From Ahrensia sp. (GTDB lineage Bacteria > Pseudomonadota > Alphaproteobacteria > Rhizobiales > Rhizobiaceae): a stretch of DNA of 29,576 nucleotides. Below, piece by piece: positions 7,762-18,299 of the stretch. Made by a program: the position numbers and the translations under genes. The notes under the pieces were generated by a model. It worked only from the letters and a program-made list of their open reading frames with translations. It had not been told where the DNA came from and searched no databases. The first letter of the stretch is position 1; each line of letters opens with the position of its first letter. The DNA lies in the NCBI GenBank assembly GCA_002698425.1, contig NZXU01000084.1, forward strand, positions 1-29,576, written 5' to 3'.

Positions 7762-8858
7762 ACGCCGACAACGTGGCCGCCACGGTCCGGCGTATCCTTT
7801 CCTCCGTCCATTTCGACACCCATCACCGGATTGCGATCGCCCTTTCAGGCGGCGGCGATTCGACGGCACTCCTCTGTCTCCTGCATGACTTTTTCTCGCA
7901 ACGCGGCGAGGAAGACCGTCTCTTCGCGGTAACGGTCGATCACGGCTTGCGTCCGGACTCCGCTGCCGAGGCTCGGCGCGCCGGAGAATTCTGCGCGGCG
8001 CTCGGCATTCCCCACACCATCCGGCGCTGGGAGGGCGAGAAGCCCGTCGCCGGATTGCAGGCGGCGGCGCGCGAGGCGCGCTACCGGTTGCTGGCGGAAG
8101 CCGCGGACGATGCAGATTGCAGCCTGGTGATGACCGGGCACACGCTCGATGACCAGGCCGAAACCGTGGCGATGCGCCGGGAACGCGGCGCCGGACGCGG
8201 GCTTTCCGGCATTGCACCGGCGACGCTCCATGACAAACGGATCTGGTTCGTCCGCCCGCTGATCGGTCAGCGCCGCGCCGCCTTGCGGGCCTTTCTGACC
8301 GAACGCCGGCAGGACTGGATCGATGATCCGTCGAATACCGACCCGCGCTTCGAGCGGGTGCGGATGCGCGCGGCCATCAATCCGGAACAGTGTGATGCGG
8401 CGGATTTCCGCGTCGCCTTCGAGGCGCGACGCGGGGAGGCGGAACGCGCGGCGGCGATCCTTGGCGACGAGGACGTCTGGCTGTTCGACCGCACTAAGCG
8501 GACCGCCGAACTCGTCGCTGACACGGCGACGGGCAAGGAGGCGTTTCCTCTGGCGCTCGCCGTCGTCATGGGCTGGGCGGGACATGGCGCGCATCTGCCG
8601 ACCGGGCCTGTGCTGGAGAAGGCGGCGGCCTTCTGCCGCGACGCGACTGGCGGGCAGAAGATCACGGCGGCGGGATGCCTGTTGGCAAAGGCGCAGGGAC
8701 GCGTAACAATCGGGCGCGAGACCCGCAACAGGCGGGAGGCGGGATTCGGTTTCGACCATCTCCTGCCGAGCCCCGACCATGCGCTCGCCGAGGCGCTGGC
8801 GCGACGGATCGGGGCGACGTCCTATCCGCCGCCGCCGCTTTCCGGTTACCCTGATTGA
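7755..8858 (+). CDS. tilS: tRNA(Ile)-lysidine synthase TilS
   Basis: 367 residues. The PP-loop ATPase motif SGGGDST is at 31-37 (IAIALSGGGDSTALLCLLHDF), followed by VTVDHGLRPDSAAEARRAG and MTGHTLDDQAETVAMR, the TilS signature region. The enzyme attaches lysine to C34 of the tRNA that reads AUA, turning CAU into an isoleucine anticodon; it is essential in most bacteria. It starts with GTG at 7755, seven bases inside the end of cpoB, so the two are translationally coupled. At 367 residues it is shorter than the roughly 430 of E. coli TilS, mostly in the C-terminal part, and ends in a Pro-rich tail. The catalytic half is complete. Confidence 0.94.
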   Translation: MLNADNVAATVRRILSSVHFDTHHRIAIALSGGGDSTALLCLLHDFFSQRGEEDRLFAVTVDHGLRPDSAAEARRAGEFCAALGIPHTIRRWEGEKPVAGLQAAAREARYRLLAEAADDADCSLVMTGHTLDDQAETVAMRRERGAGRGLSGIAPATLHDKRIWFVRPLIGQRRAALRAFLTERRQDWIDDPSNTDPRFERVRMRAAINPEQCDAADFRVAFEARRGEAERAAAILGDEDVWLFDRTKRTAELVADTATGKEAFPLALAVVMGWAGHGAHLPTGPVLEKAAAFCRDATGGQKITAAGCLLAKAQGRVTIGRETRNRREAGFGFDHLLPSPDHALAEALARRIGATSYPPPPLSGYPD

Positions 8859-8887
8859 ACAGAAACGTCGCAGAACTGCCGGATTGC

Positions 8888-8919
8888 CTTGGCAATGTCC
8901 GGCATCGCACCTATGTTTG
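8888..8919 (+). promoter_or_regulatory. Heat-shock (sigma-32) promoter for ftsH
   Basis: CTTG at 8888-8891, 18 bases, then CCTATGTTTG at 8910-8919. This fits the alphaproteobacterial sigma-32 consensus as I recall it (CTTG, N17-18, CYTATNTNNG) at every defined base. It lies in the tilS-ftsH gap and would start transcription near 8925. ftsH is a heat-shock gene in many bacteria. The rpoH gene in this window has the same elements with the same spacing. Confidence 0.65.
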
Positions 8920-8930
8920 ACTGAAGAATT

Positions 8931-8951
8931 GCCGCCGGCGTAATCGGCGGC
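8931..8951 (+). other. Leader stem-loop before ftsH
   Basis: GCCGCCG, 7-base loop, CGGCGGC: a 7-bp GC stem ending 17 bases before the ftsH ATG. It would lie near the 5' end of an mRNA started from the heat-shock promoter just upstream and adjoin the GAGACGGA ribosome site at 8960-8967. No U-run follows, so it is not a terminator. A role in mRNA stability or translation is only a possibility. Confidence 0.4.
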
Positions 8952-8968
8952 CCAGCTATGAGACGGAA

Positions 8969-10906
<1,938 letters not shown>

Positions 10907-10936
10907 GCCCCTTAACCGTGTCCGAGAATCAAAGGG

Positions 10937-10961
10937 AAAGGCCGCCTCGGCGGCCTTTTTT
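10937..10961 (+). terminator. Intrinsic terminator after ftsH
   Basis: AAAGGCCG pairs with CGGCCTTT around a short CCTCGG loop, followed by a T-run to 10961. It lies 30 bases after the ftsH stop, between ftsH and glmM, which is then likely to need its own promoter in 10962-11034. I see no convincing -35/-10 pair in that stretch. Confidence 0.85.
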
Positions 10962-11034
10962 CGTTGAGTCGCGTGGTGTATAGGAGAGCGCCAGGCAGGG
11001 CGCAGAATCATCCCGTGCAACCGGCAGGCATTTC

Positions 11035-12384
11035 ATGAAACGCAAATATTTCGGCACCGACGGCATACGCGGAACCGCCAACGCTCATCCTATGACGCCC
11101 GAAGTGGCGATGAAGGTCGGCATGGCGGTCGGCGTGACGTTCCGGCGTGGCGCGCATCGCAATCGCGTCGTCATCGGCAAGGATACGCGGCTGTCGGGCT
11201 ATATGCTGGAAAACGCCATGGTCGCCGGCTTCACCGCCGCCGGGATGGACGTGTTCCTGCTCGGCCCGGTGCCGACGCCCGCCGTGGCGATGCTGACGCG
11301 GTCGCTGCGCGCCGATATCGGGGTAATGATCTCCGCGTCCCACAATCCCTTCCACGATAACGGCATCAAGCTGTTCGGCCCCGACGGCTACAAGCTGTCG
11401 GACGAGAAGGAGCTGGAGTTGGAGCGGCTGCTCGGCCAGGACCTGTCGCGCAAGCTCGCCAAGCCGGACAAGATCGGCCGGGCGAAACGCGTCGAGGGCG
11501 ATCTCTACCGCTATATCGAGTTCGCCAAGCGGACCTTCCCGAAGGACATGACGCTGTCGGGCATGCGCATTGTCGTCGACTGCGCCAATGGCGCGGCCTA
11601 CAAGGCGGCGCCGGCGGCGTTGTGGGAGCTGGGCGCCGAGGTAGTGACGATCAATAACGAGCCGGACGGCTTCAACATCAACCTGGAATGCGGTTCGACC
11701 AATCCGACCGCCCTGTCGAGGAAGGTCGATGAAGTCCGCGCCGATATCGGCATCGCGATGGATGGCGACGCGGACCGCATGCTGATCGTCGACGAGAAAG
11801 GCGTGGTTGTCGACGGCGACCAGCTGATGGCGATGATCGCGGAGGACTGGCATGCCGGCGACCGCCTGACCGGCGGCGGCATCGTCGCGACGGTCATGTC
11901 CAATCTGGGGCTGGAGCGCTTTCTCGAAGACAAGGGTCTCGGACTGGCCCGCACAAAGGTCGGCGACCGCTATGTGGTCGAGCACATGCGCGAGAACGGC
12001 TACAATATCGGCGGCGAGCAATCCGGCCATATCGTCCTGTCGGACTATTCGACGACCGGCGACGGCCTCATCTCCGCGCTGCAGGTTCTCGCCTGTATCC
12101 GCGCCGCCGATCGGCCGGCGAGTGAAGTCTGCAAGAAATTCGAACCGGTCCCGCAGATTTTGAAGAATGTCCGCTTCGCCGGCGGCACGCCGCTGGAAGA
12201 GAAATCCGTGCAATCTGCCATCGACGCCGGTCGCGATCGTCTCGGCAGCGGCAGGCTGGTCATTCGTCCGTCGGGAACGGAACCGGTGATCCGCGTGATG
12301 GCGGAAGGTGATGACCGCATGTTGGTCGAACAAGTCGTGGACGATATTGTTGGCGTTATTGCGAGTCACAAGACGGCTGCTTGA
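11035..12384 (+). CDS. glmM: Phosphoglucosamine mutase GlmM
   Basis: 449 residues, normal length. It begins [13 protein letters not shown], the typical start of the enzyme. The phosphoserine loop [15 protein letters not shown] places the active serine at S102; the magnesium loop DGDADR is at 243-248; the sugar loop GGEQSGH and the C-terminal phosphate-binding [12 protein letters not shown] are present. It converts glucosamine-6-phosphate to glucosamine-1-phosphate for UDP-GlcNAc, the precursor of cell wall and lipopolysaccharide. The ftsH-glmM order is widespread in proteobacteria, and both are envelope-related. Terminators lie on both sides. Confidence 0.98.
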   Translation: MKRKYFGTDGIRGTANAHPMTPEVAMKVGMAVGVTFRRGAHRNRVVIGKDTRLSGYMLENAMVAGFTAAGMDVFLLGPVPTPAVAMLTRSLRADIGVMISASHNPFHDNGIKLFGPDGYKLSDEKELELERLLGQDLSRKLAKPDKIGRAKRVEGDLYRYIEFAKRTFPKDMTLSGMRIVVDCANGAAYKAAPAALWELGAEVVTINNEPDGFNINLECGSTNPTALSRKVDEVRADIGIAMDGDADRMLIVDEKGVVVDGDQLMAMIAEDWHAGDRLTGGGIVATVMSNLGLERFLEDKGLGLARTKVGDRYVVEHMRENGYNIGGEQSGHIVLSDYSTTGDGLISALQVLACIRAADRPASEVCKKFEPVPQILKNVRFAGGTPLEEKSVQSAIDAGRDRLGSGRLVIRPSGTEPVIRVMAEGDDRMLVEQVVDDIVGVIASHKTAA

Positions 12385-12408
12385 ACAATAGAAATCAATA
12401 TTTTGAAG

Positions 12409-12433
12409 ACGGCGCCGCGAGGCGCCGTTTTTT
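12409..12433 (+). terminator. Intrinsic terminator after glmM
   Basis: A perfect 8-bp stem ACGGCGCC / GGCGCCGT with a GCGA (GNRA) tetraloop at 12417-12420, then six T to 12433. It lies 25 bases after the glmM stop. Confidence 0.9.
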
Positions 12434-12458
12434 GTTTGTCGTGCGCGACATGGTGAAC

Positions 12459-12480
12459 AAACACGGTAAAAAAACACGGT
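12459..12480 (+). repeat. Two AAACACGGT direct repeats before the first porin gene
   Basis: AAACACGGT at 12459-12467 and 12472-12480, a 13-bp period. The last base of the second copy is the first base of the CtrA box that follows. The pair is a plausible operator for a second regulator on the same face of the promoter region, or chance in an A-rich stretch. Confidence 0.4.
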
Positions 12481-12495
12481 TAAGTGCGTTTTAAC
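12480..12495 (+). promoter_or_regulatory. CtrA box (TTAA-N7-TTAAC) before first porin gene
   Basis: Exact TTAA, GTGCGTT, TTAAC. It ends 71 bp before the start codon at 12567, almost the same distance as the matching boxes before pal and the second barrel gene. No other gene lies between it and the porin gene. Binding by CtrA is inferred from the sequence match. Confidence 0.6.
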
Positions 12496-12566
12496 CTTTC
12501 AAGGGCAATTTGAGGCACGAGGTTGCAATAAGCCTGTAACGAGTTTGGGCCTTGGAAGGACACATC

Positions 12567-13433
12567 ATGAAGACTGCAGCGAAATATCTGCTCGGCGCCG
12601 TGGCGCTTGCAGCATCCGGCACCGCCCCGGCGATGGCCGCGGATATCTACGAACCGGCGGTCATCGAGACGCCGGCCTATTCGCCGCCGGAGGTGATGCC
12701 CGCCAAGGTTTCCGGCTGGTACCTGCGCGGCGATGTCGGCTATGCCTGGCACCGGACGATGGACGCCACCTATGCGATCGCCGATACGGGACCGACACTC
12801 ATCGAAGCGGCGCTCTACGGCGAGAGCTTCCGCGGCTCCTACACGATCGGCGCCGGCGCCGGTTACAAGTTCAACAATTACCTGCGCGCCGACCTGACGC
12901 TGGACTGGTGGGGCAATGGCAGGTTCACCGGCCACACCTACGGCACCTGTGACTATGGCGGCGGTCCGGAAGCCTGCACATCCACCGATATCGCGACGTT
13001 CAGCGCGCTGACGCTGATGGCCAACGCCTATGTCGACTTCGGCACATATGGCCGTTTCACCCCCTATGCGGGCGGCGGCTTCGGCGGATCTTATGTCCAC
13101 TGGGGCACGCTCGAAAACGAGGCCTGCCTCGATTCCGACTCGGCGAACTGCCAGACCTTCTACCATGGCGGCAAGTATGAATACCGCTTCGCCTATGCCC
13201 TGATGGCCGGCGTTTCCGTCGACGTCTCCTGCAAGCTCGCCGCGGATGTCGGCTACAAGTTCCAGCACATCGCCAGCGGCAGCATGTTCGGCACGGTGGC
13301 CAATGCCGGCTACGGACGCGACAGCGGCATCACCTCGCATCAGGTCAAGGCCGGTCTGCGCTACAAGTTCGGCGCCTGCCAGCCGGCACCGGAGCCGGTC
13401 TACATTCCCGAACCGCTTCCGGTCTACAAGTAA
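12567..13433 (+). CDS. Outer-membrane beta-barrel protein, Omp25/31 type
   Basis: 288 residues. A signal peptide ends AMA after residue 24. The mature protein starts with a short Pro/Tyr-rich segment, then GWYLRGDVGYAW, YTIGAGAGYKFNNYLRADLTLDWWG, MANAYVDF, RFTPYAGGGFGGSYV and HQVKAGLRYKF: the alternating strands of the Omp25/Omp31 (opacity-like) eight-stranded barrels abundant in Rhizobiales outer membranes. ATG 12567 is chosen because GGAAGGA at 12554-12560 fits it; an in-frame TTG at 12552 would overlap that site. Oddly, the barrel is followed by a Pro/Glu tail (QPAPEPVYIPEPLPVYK) instead of ending in an aromatic residue. It is a tandem paralogue of the next gene. Exact function is not known from sequence. 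Confidence 0.9.
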   Translation: MKTAAKYLLGAVALAASGTAPAMAADIYEPAVIETPAYSPPEVMPAKVSGWYLRGDVGYAWHRTMDATYAIADTGPTLIEAALYGESFRGSYTIGAGAGYKFNNYLRADLTLDWWGNGRFTGHTYGTCDYGGGPEACTSTDIATFSALTLMANAYVDFGTYGRFTPYAGGGFGGSYVHWGTLENEACLDSDSANCQTFYHGGKYEYRFAYALMAGVSVDVSCKLAADVGYKFQHIASGSMFGTVANAGYGRDSGITSHQVKAGLRYKFGACQPAPEPVYIPEPLPVYK

Positions 13434-13460
13434 GACCGGGTCACTCCGGACACATCGACG

Positions 13461-13488
13461 CCCGGCTGCGCAAGCAGCCGGGTTTTTT
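13461..13488 (+). terminator. Intrinsic terminator after first porin gene
   Basis: A perfect 9-bp stem CCCGGCTGC / GCAGCCGGG with a GCAA (GNRA) tetraloop at 13470-13473, then TTTTTT. It lies 27 bases after the stop codon. Confidence 0.92.
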
Positions 13489-13523
13489 CGTGCCCGGCGA
13501 AAAATCGCAGTTAATGAACATGC

Positions 13524-13539
13524 TTAACCACGACTTAAC
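13524..13539 (+). promoter_or_regulatory. CtrA box (TTAA-N7-TTAAC) before second porin gene
   Basis: Exact TTAA, CCACGAC, TTAAC, ending 78 bp before the ATG at 13618. An extra TTAA half-site lies at 13511-13514, and a GANTC methylation site (GAATC) at 13581-13585. With a terminator just upstream, this gap must hold the promoter of the gene. Confidence 0.6.
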
Positions 13540-13617
13540 CCTTGTCCTTAATAGTGCGTGAAGAGGGCGTAGTCGGATGCGAATCCGCCGTGTCCAGGTC
13601 AGCGAGAGAGTTGAACC

Positions 13618-14589
13618 ATGACGACTTTGACAAAACGGATCGGAGCCATCGGTGTGGCGGCAGTGTGTCTTGCCGCCATTCAGGCGAGGGCCGCGGATTT
13701 GGACGGCATTTTCATCGATGATGCGAATTTCATCGAGAAACCGGCGGAACTGGGCTCCGGTTGGTATCTGCGCGGCGATATTTACTACAACGTCGCGAAG
13801 AATCAGCGCCAGGGCTATTTCTACGACGAGTTTTCGGGCGACACGGTCGATTACACATTCGGCGACGGTTTCGGATACGGCGTCGGCATGGGCTACCGGT
13901 TCAACAGCTGGTTGCGCATGGATGCGACGGTGGATCGTCCGGTCTTCTCGGAGGTGACCTCAACGGCCAGCGAAACCTTCAGGGGATCGCGCTATATCGA
14001 TGCGACCTATATCGATGGGGGCGGCAACCAGGTCACCAACACCCGTCTTATCACTTTCACGGCGAACGGCACCGTGACCGCGAGCGAGTGTAACGCGGCC
14101 GAATTGGCCGGCGGCTGCGCGGGTGTCGGAGACATCGTGGCGCCGATCGACGGTTCGCGTGTTGACGAACTCGGTTATTCCGTCTGGACGGCGATGGCCA
14201 ACGCCTATGTCGATCTGCCGACAGTGGCGCGGTTTACGCCCTATGTCGGCGGCGGTATCGGCCTGTCACGTGCTGCGGCATGGTACAAGCTGACCGTCGA
14301 CTGCGTTCCCAATGGCGCCGAAGCTTGCGGCTACCCTGCAGGTGGCACAGGCGAGATCCTCAACGACCAGGTGCTGGTGGATTCCACTTATACGAGGTGG
14401 CTGCCGACATGGTCGGTTCAGACCGGCGTATCCTACGCGGTCACCGACAATCTCGATCTGGATCTCGGCTACAAATATATGCGGATCATGAATGTGGCCT
14501 CCGTCCTCGAGGACGCGGGATTCACGATGGAGAAGAAGGATCTGGATCTGCACCAGGTTCGCGTCGGCCTGCGCTATTCCATCTGGTAG
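13618..14589 (+). CDS. Outer-membrane beta-barrel protein, paralogue
   Basis: 323 residues. A signal peptide ends ARA at residue 25. Barrel strands parallel those of the preceding gene: SGWYLRGDIYYN, GYGVGMGYRFNSWLRMDATVD, MANAYVDL, RFTPYVGGGIGLSRAA, LDLDLGYKYMRI and HQVRVGLRYSIW. It has longer surface-loop candidates at about 112-180 (Thr/Asn-rich, and ECNAAELAGGCAG with two Cys) and 220-250. It ends with an aromatic residue (Trp), the usual sorting signal for the barrel assembly machinery, unlike its neighbour. The pair looks like an old tandem duplication that has diverged. GAGAGAG precedes the ATG. Confidence 0.9.
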   Translation: MTTLTKRIGAIGVAAVCLAAIQARAADLDGIFIDDANFIEKPAELGSGWYLRGDIYYNVAKNQRQGYFYDEFSGDTVDYTFGDGFGYGVGMGYRFNSWLRMDATVDRPVFSEVTSTASETFRGSRYIDATYIDGGGNQVTNTRLITFTANGTVTASECNAAELAGGCAGVGDIVAPIDGSRVDELGYSVWTAMANAYVDLPTVARFTPYVGGGIGLSRAAAWYKLTVDCVPNGAEACGYPAGGTGEILNDQVLVDSTYTRWLPTWSVQTGVSYAVTDNLDLDLGYKYMRIMNVASVLEDAGFTMEKKDLDLHQVRVGLRYSIW

Positions 14590-14615
14590 ACACATCACCA
14601 ATTCGGTGGGGACGG

Positions 14616-14643
14616 AAGGGTCGCTTCGGCGGCCCTTTTTCTT
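14616..14643 (+). terminator. Intrinsic terminator after second porin gene
   Basis: AAGGGTCGC pairs with GCGGCCCTT (one T-G wobble) around a TTCG tetraloop at 14625-14628, followed by a T-rich tract. It lies 27 bases after the stop. Confidence 0.88.
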
Positions 14644-14714
14644 TTGCCGATCACTTTTGCCGCAGCCGCATGAATCCACTTGACCGGAAATGAGCAAAGG
14701 AATATCGCCGCACG

Positions 14715-14763
14715 TGGGACACCTCTCCCCAACGAGAGGCAACTATCTGAAAGGGTAGCCACG
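14715..14763 (+). ncRNA. serC leader RNA (alphaproteobacterial serC motif)
   Basis: Two hairpins lie directly before serC. The first is CCTCTC / GAGAGG at 14722-14727 and 14734-14739 with a six-base loop. The second is CTATC / GGTAG at 14743-14747 and 14754-14758, with TGAAAG in the loop. The second stem and loop contain AAAGGG, the ribosome-binding site of serC, five bases before the ATG. This layout matches the serC leader described in alphaproteobacteria (a conserved RNA motif upstream of serC-serA whose last stem overlaps the ribosome site). The ligand or signal is unknown to me. The family match is from memory of structure and context, not a model search. Confidence 0.75.
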
Positions 14764-15942
<1,179 letters not shown>

Positions 15943-16010
15943 CGATTGTTCCCGGGCGGCCGCCGGCCGCCCCGTTTCCCCGATTTCATTCACATTGAAG
16001 GAGGCCTTTC

Positions 16011-17603
16011 ATGGCACCTCGCGTTCTCGTATCGGACAAGCTGTCCGAAACCGCCGTCCAGATCTTCAAGGATCGCGGCATCGATGTCGATTTCCTGCCG
16101 GAAGTCGGCAAGGACAAGGAAAAGCTGCTCGAGATCATCGGCCAGTATGACGGGTTGGCGATCCGCTCGGCCACCAAGGTGACCGAGAAGGTCATCGAGG
16201 CGGCGACCAATCTCAAGGTAGTCGGCCGCGCCGGCATCGGTGTCGACAATGTCGATATCCCGGCTGCCTCACGGCGCGGCATCATCGTGATGAACACGCC
16301 CTTCGGCAACTCGATCACCACCGCCGAACACGCCATCGCGATGCTCTTCGCCGTCGCTCGCCAGCTTCCCGAGGCGCATGCCTCAACGTCCGCCGGCAAG
16401 TGGGAAAAATCGAAATTCATGGGCGTCGAGATCACCGGCAAGACGCTGGGTCTCATTGGTTGCGGCAATATCGGCACGATCGTCGCCCAGCGCGCCATCG
16501 GCCTGAAGATGCATGTCGTCGCCTTCGATCCGTTCCTGTCGCCCGAACGCGCGATGGAGCTGGGTGTGGAAAAGGTGGAACTGGACGATCTGTTCGCCCG
16601 CGCCGACTTCATCACCCTGCACACGCCGCTGACCGACAAGACACGCAATATCATCGACGCGAAAGCGATCGCGAAGATGAAAAAGGGCGTGCGCATCGTC
16701 AACTGCGCACGCGGCGGGCTGATCGTCGAAGACGATCTGGTCGAGGCGCTGAAATCGGGCAAGGTCGCCGGTGCGGGCATCGACGTCTTCGAGGTCGAGC
16801 CAGCCACCAAGAACGAGCTGTTCCACCTGCCCAACGTGGTCTGCACGCCGCATCTGGGCGCGTCGACGGCGGAAGCGCAGGAAAATGTCGCCCTGCAGGT
16901 TGCCGAGCAGATGTCAGAATATCTGCTGAAGGGCGCGGTCTCCAACGCGATCAACATGCCGTCGATCACGGCGGAGGAAGCGCCGCGGCTGAAGCCCTTC
17001 GTCAAGCTCGCCGAAACGCTCGGCGCCTTTGTCGGCCAGGTCACCGAAAGCGCCATCAAGGAGGTGGAAATCCTCTATGACGGCATCACCGCCGACATGA
17101 ACACCAAGGCGTTGACCAGCGCCGCGCTCGCGGGTCTGATCCGTCCGCAGGTCGCCGACGTCAACATGGTCTCAGCGCCGATCATGGTGAAGGAAAAAGG
17201 CATCATCGTTTCGGAGGTCAAGCGCGACAAGTCGGGCGTGTTCGACGGTTATATCAAGCTGACCGTGAAGACCGCCAACAACACCCGCTCGGTCGCCGGC
17301 ACGGTGTTCTCGGACGGCAAGCCGCGCTTCATCCAGATCAAGGGCATCAATCTCGATGCCGAGATCGGCCAGCACATGGTATACACGACCAACAACGACG
17401 CGCCGGGCATCATCGGTATCCTCGGCACTACCTTCGGCAAGAACGGCGTCAACATCGCCAACTTCCAGCTCGGCCGCAACCGGCCCGGCGGCGATGCGAT
17501 CGCGCTGCTCTATGTCGATGAGCCGGTGAGTGAAGCGGTCCTGGACGAAGTCCGCGCCTTCCCGGAAATCCTGTCGGCGAAGCCGCTCGTCTTCGAGGTC
17601 TAG
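16011..17603 (+). CDS. serA: D-3-phosphoglycerate dehydrogenase SerA
   Basis: 530 residues, the long (type I) form. The NAD-binding Rossmann motif GCGNIG is at 150-155. The catalytic Arg is R234 (NCARGG), Glu E263 (FEVEP) and His H281 (TPHLGAS). After about 315 come the intervening allosteric substrate-binding domain and a C-terminal ACT domain (about 455-530, beginning MVYTTNNDAPGIIGILGTTF), which in this family senses serine. It carries out the first step of serine synthesis, oxidising 3-phosphoglycerate. An excellent GAAGGAGG ribosome site precedes the ATG. Downstream are a strong terminator and a convergent gene. Confidence 0.98.
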   Translation: MAPRVLVSDKLSETAVQIFKDRGIDVDFLPEVGKDKEKLLEIIGQYDGLAIRSATKVTEKVIEAATNLKVVGRAGIGVDNVDIPAASRRGIIVMNTPFGNSITTAEHAIAMLFAVARQLPEAHASTSAGKWEKSKFMGVEITGKTLGLIGCGNIGTIVAQRAIGLKMHVVAFDPFLSPERAMELGVEKVELDDLFARADFITLHTPLTDKTRNIIDAKAIAKMKKGVRIVNCARGGLIVEDDLVEALKSGKVAGAGIDVFEVEPATKNELFHLPNVVCTPHLGASTAEAQENVALQVAEQMSEYLLKGAVSNAINMPSITAEEAPRLKPFVKLAETLGAFVGQVTESAIKEVEILYDGITADMNTKALTSAALAGLIRPQVADVNMVSAPIMVKEKGIIVSEVKRDKSGVFDGYIKLTVKTANNTRSVAGTVFSDGKPRFIQIKGINLDAEIGQHMVYTTNNDAPGIIGILGTTFGKNGVNIANFQLGRNRPGGDAIALLYVDEPVSEAVLDEVRAFPEILSAKPLVFEV

Positions 17604-17628
17604 GCCGGCGAAGGCCTTATCCCTTGCG

Positions 17629-17661
17629 CGGCCCCGGACCTGAACGGTTCGGGGCCGTTTT
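17629..17661 (+). terminator. Intrinsic terminator after serA
   Basis: CGGCCCCG pairs with CGGGGCCG, extended inward by GACC / GGTT, loop TGAAC, then TTTT. Its 3' end touches the stop codon of the convergent VOC gene. It lacks a T-run in the other direction, so it should act mainly on serA. Confidence 0.85.
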
Positions 17662-18065
17662 CACATCGGCAGGCCAAACTTCCTTTTCGCATCCGCGCTG
17701 ACCGGCGTGAACAGGTTGATCAGCGCGCCGTCGGGATCGCGGAAAAGCAGGGAGCGGTTGCCCCAAGGCAGGGTTTTCGGTTCCTGAACGACATCCTTCA
17801 GGAGCGGCTTTAACCGTTCGTACTCGGCATCGACATCGTCGACGAGAAACTCGATGATCGCGCTGCGATTGGCGCCTGCGCGGGTGTCGCCGGCCTCGAA
17901 CATCTTCAGCGTGCGCGTGCTGCCGATCGCCAGGGTACAGGAAGCCGCGGCGATCTCGGCAAAATCCTCGCCGAACCAGGACGGCTCCGACCGCGTGACC
18001 CGTGCATAGAACCCGACGAGGCGTTTGATGTCATCGGTGATGATGCGTATCGACGTGAATTTCAC
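17661..18065 (-). CDS. VOC (glyoxalase/bleomycin-resistance fold) protein
   Basis: 134 residues. Typical features of the vicinal oxygen chelate fold are the opening FTSIRIITDDIKRLVGFYARVT and the closing NRSLLFRDPDGALINLF; both halves of the paired beta-alpha-beta motif are present. Family members include glyoxalase I, dioxygenases and drug-binding proteins. The specific reaction cannot be told; similar small proteins are often annotated only as glyoxalase-like. Translation starts with GTG at 18065, supported by AGAAGGAG nine bases upstream; no ATG start is available near it. It is convergent with serA. The EamA gene lies upstream on the same strand, 234 bases away. Confidence 0.85.
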   Translation of the reverse strand: MKFTSIRIITDDIKRLVGFYARVTRSEPSWFGEDFAEIAAASCTLAIGSTRTLKMFEAGDTRAGANRSAIIEFLVDDVDAEYERLKPLLKDVVQEPKTLPWGNRSLLFRDPDGALINLFTPVSADAKRKFGLPM

Positions 18066-18299
18066 GGAGGCGCTCCTTCTGGCAAGTGTCCCACGGGCGG
18101 CGGGAATCTGCCTGAACCTTATCAGGAGGCTGCTGACACCCTTCCGTCAGGAGGCCGCGACCGCGAGGGATTGCTTGAAAAGTGATCAAGCGCCGCCTTC
18201 GTCCGGAGGTGTTTTCGTGCTATTGTCTTAGTTCCAATCCGGTTGCTGCCCGGACGCGCCACAAGACCGACGGATAATGTGACGGAGCGCGGTCCGACG
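18066..18299 (-). other. Gap before VOC gene with candidate operator
   Basis: No gene recognised. It holds a dyad GCTTGA, seven bases, TCAAGC at 18173-18191, and a 9-base direct repeat TCAGGAGGC at 18122-18130 and 18147-18155 (25-bp period). The promoter for the VOC gene should lie here. I cannot point to a convincing -35/-10 pair, nor to a terminator for the EamA gene that ends at 18300. Confidence 0.4.

Noticed and set aside
8877..8904. Inverted repeat TGCCGGATTGCC / GGCAATGTCCGGCA between tilS and ftsH as a terminator
   Set aside because: The stem is good but bulged and no T-run follows. It also overlaps the -35 of the heat-shock promoter, so I did not call it a terminator, though attenuation is not excluded.
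14680..14763. Upstream extension of serC from TTG 14680
   Set aside because: Added residues do not resemble SerC, and translation would run through the leader RNA. ATG 14764 has the ribosome site.
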